Positions 1 through 5,482 of a DNA stretch of 6,119 bases are shown here, piece after piece; position 1 is the stretch's first letter, and the number at the start of each line of letters is the position of its first letter. The notes under the pieces are model-generated. The model did no database searches and was not told the origin of the DNA. It worked only from the letters and a program-made list of their open reading frames with translations. A program made the translations under genes and the position numbers. Source of the DNA: CALMJB01 sp963977945 (GTDB lineage Bacteria > Actinomycetota > Actinomycetes > Nanopelagicales > Nanopelagicaceae). The stretch lies in NCBI GenBank assembly GCA_963977945.1, contig CAXBQO010000068.1, positions 1 to 6,119 on the forward strand, given 5' to 3'.

Positions 1-13
1 GGTTACTGATTAA

Positions 14-760
14 TTATTTCTTTCCTTGATTTGCCACTGCGGCGATTGATTTTGCGGCAGCTTCAGGATCTAAATATCTGCCACCCTTAACAAGTGGTTC
101 AAACTTTGCATCAAATTCGTATAACAAAGGAATTCCCGTAGGAATATTCACTTCTGCAATATCCTCATCGGAAATACAATCAATATGTTTAACAATTGCT
201 CTGATTGAATTTCCATGTGCTACAACTAAAACTAACTTTCCAGCATTTAAATCATCGGTAATTTCACCGAGCAAATAGGGCAAAAGTCTGTTGACCACAT
301 CTTTTAAGCATTCTGTTTTAGGAAGATCGGCGCCTAAATCTTTGTAACGAAAATCTTTTGCTTGCGAATATTGATCATCGTCAGAAATTGCAGGTGGTGG
401 CACATCAAATGATCTTCGCCATAATTTAAATTGGGCTTCACCATACTGAGCCAAAGTTTGGGCTTTATCTTTTCCTTGCAAGGCTCCGTAATGACGTTCA
501 TTTAATCGCCAACTTCTCTTAACTGGAATCCAATGCCGATCACAATTTTCTAAGGCTATTTGTGCAGTTGAAATTGCTCGACGCAAAAGCGAGGTATGCA
601 GAATGTCAGGAAGTAAACCTTCCTGTTTCAATAATTGTCCAGCCTGCCCAGCTTCTTGAATTCCTTTAGCAGAAAGTGAGACATCAACCCAGCCGGTGAA
701 TAAGTTTTTTGAATTCCATTCACTTTCGCCGTGGCGCAGCAAAATTAATTTCTTATTCAC
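14..760 (-). CDS. gpmA: 2,3-bisphosphoglycerate-dependent phosphoglycerate mutase
   Basis: Cytosolic glycolytic and gluconeogenic enzyme that interconverts 3- and 2-phosphoglycerate through a phosphohistidine intermediate. The 248-residue product has the usual length of the dPGM family. The N-terminal LLRHGESEWN motif supplies the phospho-accepting His10 with Arg9. SLLRRA carries the phosphate-binding Arg61/Arg62. LNERHYGALQG supplies the proton donor Glu88, and VVAHGNSIRA supplies the second catalytic His182. The start is GTG at 760, nine bases after the stop of the YbjN-domain gene. No clear Shine-Dalgarno sequence precedes it, so translation probably depends on coupling to that gene. It is the last gene of the visible mshA-ybjN-gpm run, matching mycobacterial order, where gpm1 is followed by senX3-regX3; whatever follows here lies outside the window. 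Only 13 bases remain after the stop, with no visible terminator. All catalytic residues are present and nothing looks broken. Confidence 0.97.
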   Translation of the reverse strand: MNKKLILLRHGESEWNSKNLFTGWVDVSLSAKGIQEAGQAGQLLKQEGLLPDILHTSLLRRAISTAQIALENCDRHWIPVKRSWRLNERHYGALQGKDKAQTLAQYGEAQFKLWRRSFDVPPPAISDDDQYSQAKDFRYKDLGADLPKTECLKDVVNRLLPYLLGEITDDLNAGKLVLVVAHGNSIRAIVKHIDCISDEDIAEVNIPTGIPLLYEFDAKFEPLVKGGRYLDPEAAAKSIAAVANQGKK

Positions 761-769
761 AAGGACAAC

Positions 770-1249
770 TTAATCAATTAAATGTTTGAACGCTTGTAAA
801 TTAGCAAGCGATTCTCCGCGAGAAACTCGCCAAGCCCATTCCCGACGTATTGCAGATGAGAAACCAAGTTCTAAAAGTGGATTAAAAGCGGAATCGGAAT
901 ATTGCAAAACTGCTCCAAGAATTCGATCTATTTCTTGCTCGGAAAGCGCCACTAGTGGCAATCTGCCTACTAAATAAATATCACCTAGTTCATTGATAGC
1001 AAAAGCCACCGAATACATTTGCGCGTTTTTACGCAGCAACCAGTCGTGAACTGCTGCGGTATTTTCATCCGGACGGCGTATTACAAAAGCATTAATGCTA
1101 AGAGAATGATCGCCAATAACTAACGCGCAATGAGTTTGTAATTTGGTTTCACCAGGAAGTGTGACCATGAAAGTATTTTCATTTGGTTGTTCATAATCCA
1201 ACCCATGAGACTCTAAAAAATCTTCGATTACCGCCGATGGTTCAATCAT
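770..1249 (-). CDS. YbjN-domain protein (Rv0487-like), between mshA and gpmA
   Basis: A 159-residue soluble protein without signal peptide or membrane segment. I assign it to the YbjN family (type III secretion chaperone-like fold) from its position and sequence character: an N-terminal helix (IEDFLESHGLDYE), alternating beta strands with small charged turns, and the WLLRKNAQMYSVAFAI segment typical of actinobacterial members. The family has no established biochemical role; the fold suggests binding of a partner protein, which is inference. The ATG at 1249 follows the mshA stop with no gap (TAAATG), so translational coupling is likely and no separate Shine-Dalgarno sequence is visible. The same small gene sits just after mshA in mycobacteria (Rv0486-Rv0487), so the linkage is old and may reflect a functional link with MshA, but the sequence does not prove this. 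The C-terminal part is rich in aromatic and arginine residues (REWAWRVSRGE). Confidence 0.85.
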   Translation of the reverse strand: MIEPSAVIEDFLESHGLDYEQPNENTFMVTLPGETKLQTHCALVIGDHSLSINAFVIRRPDENTAAVHDWLLRKNAQMYSVAFAINELGDIYLVGRLPLVALSEQEIDRILGAVLQYSDSAFNPLLELGFSSAIRREWAWRVSRGESLANLQAFKHLID

Positions 1250-2542
1250 TTAATTTATTGCGCGTAATGATTTGGAATCAGATTGTGAAATTGCCCAGTC
1301 GTAAACATCAAGTGTTTTTCTGGCGGTATGTTCCCAACCAAAGTGTGAGGCGTGTGTTAGCGCACCAACTGATAACAACAATCTGCGTTGCGGTTCTAGC
1401 AATAATCTCGAAATCACTGCGCTCCATGCACGTGGATCGTGTCCGTCAACTAGTGAGCCAGAGATTCCATCTGAAATTGCAGTGCGCAATCCACCAACAG
1501 CGGTGGCTACCACTGGAGTTCCACATGCTTGTGCTTCGAGTGCAACTAATCCAAATGATTCGCTATGGCTTGGCACGCAAACTAAATCTGATGCCCGATA
1601 CCAATCTGGTAATTCAGATCTTGAACATGGTGCGACAAAATGCACCACATCATCAATCTTTAAAAACTTTGCAAGTGTTTTTAATCTTTCTGGTTCGCCT
1701 TGCCCATTTCCAGATGGACCACCCATAACAATTACCGCCAGCTTTGATCTTAAGAACGGAGAATGTTGCAACATTTCAGCAGTCGCCCTAATTAAAGTTT
1801 CTGGTCCTTTATGTGGCTGAATTCGGCCAACAAAACTTATAACTAGTGCATCGGGTGCAATATTTAATTTTGCACGAGCGGCATTTTTTCCAGCACCAGG
1901 TGAAAACATTTTTAAGTCAACTCCTGGTGTAACCACAAAAACATTGTCTGGGCAGGCATCGTAGAGTGAAACTAAGGCTGCGGCTTCAGCATCGGTGTTA
2001 GCAATTAATCCAGTCGCTGCTTTTACAACTTGTTCTTCGCCAATTGCACGAGTCTGTGGCTCTGGATTTTCGCCATCAGCTAGCGCCTGATTTTTTACTT
2101 TAGCCATAGTGTGCATTGTGTGAATTAATGGAATTTTGGTGCGCTCTGAAATCATCCAACCAAGTTGACCGCTAATCCAATAATGTGAATGTAAAACTTG
2201 ATAATAATCGGCTGGGAATTTTGCAGCATGATGCATAAATGAAGAAGTTAGCGCGCAAATTTGCGATGGTAATTCTTCTTTTGAGATTCCCTCATATGGT
2301 CCGGCTTCAAGGTTAAAAACATTTACGCCCGGAGCAATCTCTACCCGATCTGCTAAATCTGAACGAGTTTTGCGCGTAAAAATATCTACGGCAACATTTG
2401 CTTCCGCCATTTTTTTAGCGGTTTCGGTTACATAAACATTCATTCCACCTGCATCCCCGGTGCCAGCTTGATCAAGGGGTGAGGTGTGCACCATCAAAGT
2501 TGCGATGCGTGCTGGACGGGAAGAATTTGAATTCACAGACAT
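1250..2542 (-). CDS. mshA: D-inositol-3-phosphate glycosyltransferase, first step of mycothiol synthesis
   Basis: Family GT4, GT-B fold retaining glycosyltransferase. It transfers GlcNAc from UDP-GlcNAc to 1D-myo-inositol 3-phosphate, opening the route to mycothiol, the actinobacterial counterpart of glutathione. The 430-residue protein is full length. The N-terminal domain has HTSPLDQAGTGDAGGMNVYV (residues 19-38), the glycine loop and asparagine that shape the acceptor site. GPYEGISKEEL (Lys88), HSHYWISGQLG (Tyr121) and Arg165 match the inositol-phosphate pocket known from Corynebacterium MshA. The C-terminal domain has VGRIQPHKG (Arg240, Lys245, donor diphosphate) and the E-x7-E motif Glu328/Glu336 within ESFGLVALE. 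The ATG at 2542 has a good Shine-Dalgarno sequence. The next gene begins immediately after the stop. Forty bases separate it from the asparaginase, so it is either in that operon or has a promoter within the upstream gene. It is a strong marker of an actinobacterial host. Confidence 0.97.
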   Translation of the reverse strand: MSVNSNSSRPARIATLMVHTSPLDQAGTGDAGGMNVYVTETAKKMAEANVAVDIFTRKTRSDLADRVEIAPGVNVFNLEAGPYEGISKEELPSQICALTSSFMHHAAKFPADYYQVLHSHYWISGQLGWMISERTKIPLIHTMHTMAKVKNQALADGENPEPQTRAIGEEQVVKAATGLIANTDAEAAALVSLYDACPDNVFVVTPGVDLKMFSPGAGKNAARAKLNIAPDALVISFVGRIQPHKGPETLIRATAEMLQHSPFLRSKLAVIVMGGPSGNGQGEPERLKTLAKFLKIDDVVHFVAPCSRSELPDWYRASDLVCVPSHSESFGLVALEAQACGTPVVATAVGGLRTAISDGISGSLVDGHDPRAWSAVISRLLLEPQRRLLLSVGALTHASHFGWEHTARKTLDVYDWAISQSDSKSLRAIN

Positions 2543-2549
2543 AGTTTAA

Positions 2550-2554
2550 CCTTC
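2550..2554 (-). promoter_or_regulatory. Ribosome binding site of mshA
   Basis: On the minus strand GAAGG sits seven bases before the mshA ATG. It is one of the few clear Shine-Dalgarno sites in the window, which fits mshA being translated independently rather than by coupling, and it supports the start at 2542. Confidence 0.7.
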
Positions 2555-2567
2555 AAAAACAATTACA

Positions 2568-2586
2568 AAAACTAGCGCAAAACTAG
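2568..2586. repeat. Short direct repeat AAAACTAG, 11-bp period, before mshA
   Basis: AAAACTAG occurs at 2568-2575 and again at 2579-2586, exactly 11 bp apart, about one helical turn. The copy nearer the asparaginase contains that gene's stop codon. The repeat lies in the 40-base spacer between the asparaginase and mshA, where a regulator site could sit. It is short and AT-rich, so chance is a fair explanation. Confidence 0.35.
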
Positions 2587-3512
2587 ATTGTTGCGATTAC
2601 TTTCCCAACAATTTGGTCACCACCGGTGATGTTTACGGTTTCATCTGGCATCGTGACATTCCAACGGGAAAAAATCTCTTGAATTATTGGTGCAACTGGG
2701 CGCCATGAGCCATCAATTATTTTCATAGCAATTGTTCTGCCATCAGCTAATGCGCAAACTTCTACGCCTTCTGCGCCTTCTTTCATAAATAATCCGGGAA
2801 CAGATCGCATCATTCTTGTTGTTAATCTTTTTTCTCCGGCAACTACTTCAGGAAATTGGCGACAGGCAGCGATTATTCGTTGGTGAATTGGATCAGTAGA
2901 TTTCATTAAATTATGAATTGCTCGGGCTAGACCAATTAATGAAAATCCAAAAAGCGGAGCGCCACAACCATCTATTGAAATTTGGGTAATTTTTTCGCCG
3001 CTTAATTTTTCAATTTCTGCCTTGATTGCCACTTGCAATGGATGATTGACATCTAAATAAGAATCTTTTGGCCAATTTTTGGCAACGCAGGTAGCCAACA
3101 TTCCGGCATGTTTGCCGCTGCAGTTGTGCGCGATTTGCTCGGCCGGTTTTTCGCCCCAATTTATTCGTTCAGCTTCACCAAGTGGTCGATCTTTAGCATT
3201 CTTTAATTCCGATTCAGCTATTTGGTTATCTTTCAAAATAGATCTGGCTATTTCAATATGTGAATTTGAGCCTGAATGGCTGGCACAAACTAAAGCTAAT
3301 TGTTGATCGCTAACTTGCAGACCATTTCTCAACATCGCTGCTGCCTGCAGAGATTTAAGGGCAGATCTTGCGAAAATTATTTGATTTGCATCCCCTTTTG
3401 AAATTTCAACTTTGCCAGATGAATCAAGTGCGATCAAAAATCCAAAATGAATAGATTCGGTAAATCCAGACCGGGTGACAATTGCAAGTTGTTCACCTTT
3501 AAAATTATTAAT
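2583..3512 (-). CDS. L-asparaginase, Rhizobium-type (Asparaginase_II family), start codon uncertain
   Basis: Hydrolyses L-asparagine to aspartate and ammonia. It belongs to the Asparaginase_II family typified by Rhizobium etli ReAV, with a serine beta-lactamase-like fold unrelated to E. coli AnsB. Counting residues from the first ATG/GTG/TTG-type codon (TTG at 3437), the ReAV catalytic and zinc residues are all recognisable: Ser25-x-x-Lys28 in ARSALKSLQ, CASHSG at 51-56, Cys106 and Lys109 in NCSGKHAG, Cys158 in DGCGAP, and Lys239 in IAMKIIDG. The family's conserved N-terminal beta strand, read here as IVTRSGFTESIHFG, lies upstream of that TTG in an open frame bounded by a stop at 3528-3530. 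That extension has no ATG, GTG or TTG. I chose ATT at 3512 because it overlaps the nitrobindin stop (ATTAA), giving 309 residues. ATT at 3482, eleven bases after an AAAGGTG, is the alternative. Function is confident; the start is not. Confidence 0.9.
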   Translation of the reverse strand: MNNFKGEQLAIVTRSGFTESIHFGFLIALDSSGKVEISKGDANQIIFARSALKSLQAAAMLRNGLQVSDQQLALVCASHSGSNSHIEIARSILKDNQIAESELKNAKDRPLGEAERINWGEKPAEQIAHNCSGKHAGMLATCVAKNWPKDSYLDVNHPLQVAIKAEIEKLSGEKITQISIDGCGAPLFGFSLIGLARAIHNLMKSTDPIHQRIIAACRQFPEVVAGEKRLTTRMMRSVPGLFMKEGAEGVEVCALADGRTIAMKIIDGSWRPVAPIIQEIFSRWNVTMPDETVNITGGDQIVGKVIATI

Positions 3513-4011
3513 CGCCAGCCTGTCTTTCTAGTGATGACCATAAATGTGCTTGCAATGTTTGACCTTCTGCTGCCATGTCATATGAAGTAAAAAGTTGTCC
3601 GTCTACTAAACCATAAAGTCTGGAGCCAGCGGTAACGATTTTGGCAGATGGAGCGGAATAACCTTGATCCATCTCTAATTGAATTTTTGCGTTGTTTGCA
3701 ACACCTAACCAACCTTCAACAATTCCGGTGCTATGTGCCAATAAAACTTCAATTACATTTTTATCGCGAATTCGCCAAAATCCAACTTCAGATGCGCCTT
3801 GCCTAATCACTTCATTATCAGCATTAATAATCCAAGAGCGAGAAAAATAATTTAAAAAATTGCGACCATCGTGATTAAAAACAACCTCGTGCGAAAACAA
3901 AAAAGGTTCAGTAGTTGGATATTCACCCCGACCTTTGCCGCGCCAACTTCCAAGCAGCCAAGCAAGGGGCATTAAATCTGGATGTAAATCTTGCGGAATA
4001 GTAAATGCCAC
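3508..4011 (-). CDS. Nitrobindin, heme-binding beta-barrel protein (THAP4/DUF1794 family, Rv2717c-like)
   Basis: A 167-residue cytosolic protein of the nitrobindin (FABP-like, THAP4 heme-binding) family. Members form a ten-stranded barrel holding ferric heme and are linked to NO binding and peroxynitrite isomerisation to nitrate. Visible signatures are GSWRGKG (Gly21, Trp23, Gly25, Gly27) near the N terminus, the family-typical LLAHSTGIVEG around residues 90-100, and a C-terminal GQTLQAHLWSSLER whose His156 matches the proximal heme ligand of the mycobacterial protein. The length is normal and the heme ligand intact. The GTG start at 4011 overlaps the stop of the upstream 35-residue ORF by one base (TAGTG), with only weak Shine-Dalgarno character, so translation is probably coupled. 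Its position in a group with YgfZ and a Fur-type regulator suggests a role in metal and reactive nitrogen or oxygen homeostasis; that is inference. Confidence 0.92.
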   Translation of the reverse strand: MAFTIPQDLHPDLMPLAWLLGSWRGKGRGEYPTTEPFLFSHEVVFNHDGRNFLNYFSRSWIINADNEVIRQGASEVGFWRIRDKNVIEVLLAHSTGIVEGWLGVANNAKIQLEMDQGYSAPSAKIVTAGSRLYGLVDGQLFTSYDMAAEGQTLQAHLWSSLERQAGD

Positions 4012-4118
4012 TATTTATTTCGCCATTCTTGCCGAAAAACTTTTACGCCTAAAAATATAAGCAAAACCGATAACGCAAAAGATGCCGAAATTAGCAACAC
4101 CGAAGTTAATGTTTCCAT
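4011..4118 (-). CDS. Unrecognised 35-residue single-span membrane protein
   Basis: A short ORF filling the apparent gap between ygfZ and nitrobindin. The ATG at 4118 opens 35 codons ending in TAG at 4013-4011. The peptide begins METLTSVLL. Residues about 5-25 form one uninterrupted hydrophobic helix without charges, followed by a basic, amphipathic tail ending FRQEWRNK. By the positive-inside rule the C terminus should face the cytoplasm. A GGA lies nine bases before the ATG. The stop shares one base with the GTG of nitrobindin (TAGTG), the arrangement expected of a translated gene that couples to its neighbour. No family is recognised and no function is assigned. It could be a small subunit or a membrane tether for a neighbouring product, or its translation may serve to deliver ribosomes to the nitrobindin start. 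The frame, helix pattern and overlap together make a real gene likely. Confidence 0.72.
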   Translation of the reverse strand: METLTSVLLISASFALSVLLIFLGVKVFRQEWRNK

Positions 4119-4136
4119 GATTTATCCATGATTTAT
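4115..4136. repeat. 11-bp tandem duplication covering the small-ORF start
   Basis: The plus-strand unit CCATGATTTAT occurs twice with no spacer, at 4115-4125 and 4126-4136. On the minus strand this duplicates the start region of the 35-residue ORF, giving two ATG codons 11 bases apart and therefore in different frames. The upstream one (4129-4127) opens an eight-codon frame, ATG to TAA, ending at 4106. The downstream one (4118-4116) opens the membrane peptide and uses the GGA of the upper copy as its ribosome site. Confidence 0.85.
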
Positions 4137-4152
4137 TCTTGATTAATTTAGT

Positions 4153-5046
4153 CTAAATATCAATCGTTGCGGTGATGTTCTTAATATTCAAAGTGGCATC
4201 TTCTGGGGTATTTCTTTTAATTACCGCAAGTGCAATTGGCCCTAATTCATGATGTCTTACTGCGGTTCCAATAAATCCAACAGGTTTGCCCGAAAGTTGT
4301 ATCTCGTCGGCATGATTTGGAATCTCTGCCATAGAGCCATCAAGATGCAACAAAACCAATTTGCGAGGTGGTTGACCTAAATTAAAAACTTTTGCCACGG
4401 TCTCTTGTCCGCGATAGCAGCCTTTGTTCATATGTACAGCACGATTTAAAAAACCTAATTCATTTGGAATCGACTTATGATCGGTTTCAAATAACAACCT
4501 AGCTCGCTGGGCTTGAACTCGTTCCGCTTCTATTGCCCACATACCAATTTGTTTTGCCGAATTATTAAATTCTTTCGTCTTGGTAGATACCTCTGATTTA
4601 GGCAAAATTAAATATGGACCACCTAATTCATCTGTCTTACCTGGTGTTTTGAAAACTGAATATTCACTACTTTTATCTGAAATCTCAACTCGCATCATAA
4701 ATTTCATTTTTTCTAAATAATTAATCAGATCTTCTTTTTTTTCGCTATCTAGATGCAACCAAACCGTTTTTCCATCATCAACTAGGAAAAATTGATGTTC
4801 GATATGTCCATTTGGATCAAGAATTAATGCTTCTTTCCAAACATTTGGCGCAAGTTTTTCTAGATGTTGCGTGGTTAAAGCATGCAACCAAGTTAAACGA
4901 TCTTCACCTGCAATAGAAATAATGGCTCTGTGAGATAAATCAGCCCAAGCATCTCCTTGAGCTAAAAATTTTTGCTCTTGATTTGGTTCGCCAAAATGCC
5001 AGATTGCACCCTTATCTGGACCTTGATCAACTAAGACTTGAGACAT
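4153..5046 (-). CDS. ygfZ: YgfZ-type folate-binding protein, Fe-S cluster maintenance (GcvT-like fold)
   Basis: A 297-residue cytosolic protein of the YgfZ/GcvT-like family (mitochondrial relative IBA57). E. coli YgfZ uses tetrahydrofolate and supports assembly or repair of certain Fe-S enzymes, especially under oxidative stress. The diagnostic motif is KGCYRGQE at residues 208-215, with the conserved Cys210, preceded by the family's ETDHKSIPNE segment and followed by NLGQPPRKLVLLHLDGS as in actinobacterial members. The N-terminal folate-binding half (AIISIAGEDRLTWLHALTTQ) is present. Length is normal for Actinobacteria. It is not glycine-cleavage GcvT, which is longer and lacks this cysteine motif. 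The ATG at 5046 follows the nur stop after 18 bases made only of A and T apart from one C, with no Shine-Dalgarno sequence. Lying between a Fur-type regulator and a heme protein fits a role in iron and redox balance. Confidence 0.94.
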   Translation of the reverse strand: MSQVLVDQGPDKGAIWHFGEPNQEQKFLAQGDAWADLSHRAIISIAGEDRLTWLHALTTQHLEKLAPNVWKEALILDPNGHIEHQFFLVDDGKTVWLHLDSEKKEDLINYLEKMKFMMRVEISDKSSEYSVFKTPGKTDELGGPYLILPKSEVSTKTKEFNNSAKQIGMWAIEAERVQAQRARLLFETDHKSIPNELGFLNRAVHMNKGCYRGQETVAKVFNLGQPPRKLVLLHLDGSMAEIPNHADEIQLSGKPVGFIGTAVRHHELGPIALAVIKRNTPEDATLNIKNITATIDI

Positions 5047-5064
5047 TAGATATTTAATAAATAT

Positions 5065-5472
5065 TTATTTGGTGCACTTTGCGCAGTCGCCATAGATTGC
5101 AAAGTGAGTGACATCGGTTTTAAATCCGTATTCATCGGCCAACGAATTTACGAAGCCGGTTGCCATTTCAATTGGTGCATCACCGACTGAACCACATTTT
5201 CCGCAAACTAAATGCAAATGGTTTAACTCTTCGCTGGCGTGATAAGTAGAACCAGAATGACCAAGATGAGTATGGGCAACTAAACCAACATTCTCTAAAG
5301 TTTCTAGATTTCGGTACACAGTTGAAAGATTTATATTGGGATTTTCTTTATGAACATGGGCAAGCACTTCTTCTGGAGTGGCGTGGCCAAGGGATCTAAC
5401 CGCTTGTAAAACAAGTTCGCGTTGAGAAGTAAGCCTTAAACCTTTTTGCCTTAATTCGTTATTTTGCTTCAC
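5065..5472 (-). CDS. nur: Fur-family metalloregulator, Nur-like (nickel-responsive repressor)
   Basis: A 135-residue DNA-binding repressor with an N-terminal winged helix (LTSQRELVLQAV, then STVYRNLETL as recognition helix) and a C-terminal dimerisation and metal domain. Two CxxC pairs, Cys90/Cys93 and Cys130/Cys133, should hold structural zinc. From memory the sequence resembles Streptomyces coelicolor Nur (SCO4179) closely, including LRQ-G-RLT-QR, GLV-H-HLGH and TD--HFAI-G-C. Nur represses nickel uptake and Fe-SOD genes when nickel is bound. Against Nur, the M-site histidines map to His67, His69 and His123, all present. Of the nickel-site residues, His30, His85 and His87 are present, but the equivalent of His86 is Leu83. 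Metal specificity may therefore differ. The GTG at 5472 has a good AGGA site. It is eight bases after the glycosyltransferase stop, so it has no private promoter region. The Fur-family call is certain; the Nur subtype is fairly likely. Confidence 0.85.
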   Translation of the reverse strand: MKQNNELRQKGLRLTSQRELVLQAVRSLGHATPEEVLAHVHKENPNINLSTVYRNLETLENVGLVAHTHLGHSGSTYHASEELNHLHLVCGKCGSVGDAPIEMATGFVNSLADEYGFKTDVTHFAIYGDCAKCTK

Positions 5473-5478
5473 AGAAAT

Positions 5479-5482
5479 TCCT
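5479..5482 (-). promoter_or_regulatory. Ribosome binding site of nur, overlapping the upstream stop codon
   Basis: AGGA on the minus strand lies six bases before the nur GTG, and its AG is the end of the TAG that stops the glycosyltransferase gene. A ribosome terminating there sits on the nur ribosome site, so coupling or interference between the two genes is possible. The site supports GTG at 5472 as the start. Confidence 0.65.

Noticed and set aside
786..977. Plus-strand open frame opposite the YbjN gene
   Set aside because: Short, low-complexity translation with no ribosome site, antisense to a conserved gene.
1758..1775. Small palindrome TGTTGCAACA inside mshA
   Set aside because: It lies within conserved coding sequence, is short, and has no context for an operator or terminator.
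1183..1820. Plus-strand open frames opposite mshA and the YbjN gene (1183-1728 and 1482-1820)
   Set aside because: They lie antisense to a full-length gene with intact catalytic motifs and have no recognisable domains; they are shadow frames.
3079..3306. Plus-strand open frame opposite the asparaginase
   Set aside because: Antisense to the zinc-site and catalytic region of a clear enzyme, with no family likeness.
4106..4129. Eight-codon frame starting at the upper ATG of the tandem repeat
   Set aside because: Too short and weakly preceded by a ribosome site to call as a gene; it is noted only with the duplication.
4153..5046. Glycine cleavage T-protein (GcvT) as identity of this gene
   Set aside because: The KGCYRGQE cysteine motif and the length of about 300 residues mark YgfZ, not GcvT.
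5095..5102. TTGCAA-like half-site resembling a Nur-box half
   Set aside because: It lies inside the nur coding region without a paired half-site at the right spacing, and several TTGCAA words occur by chance in this AT-rich window.
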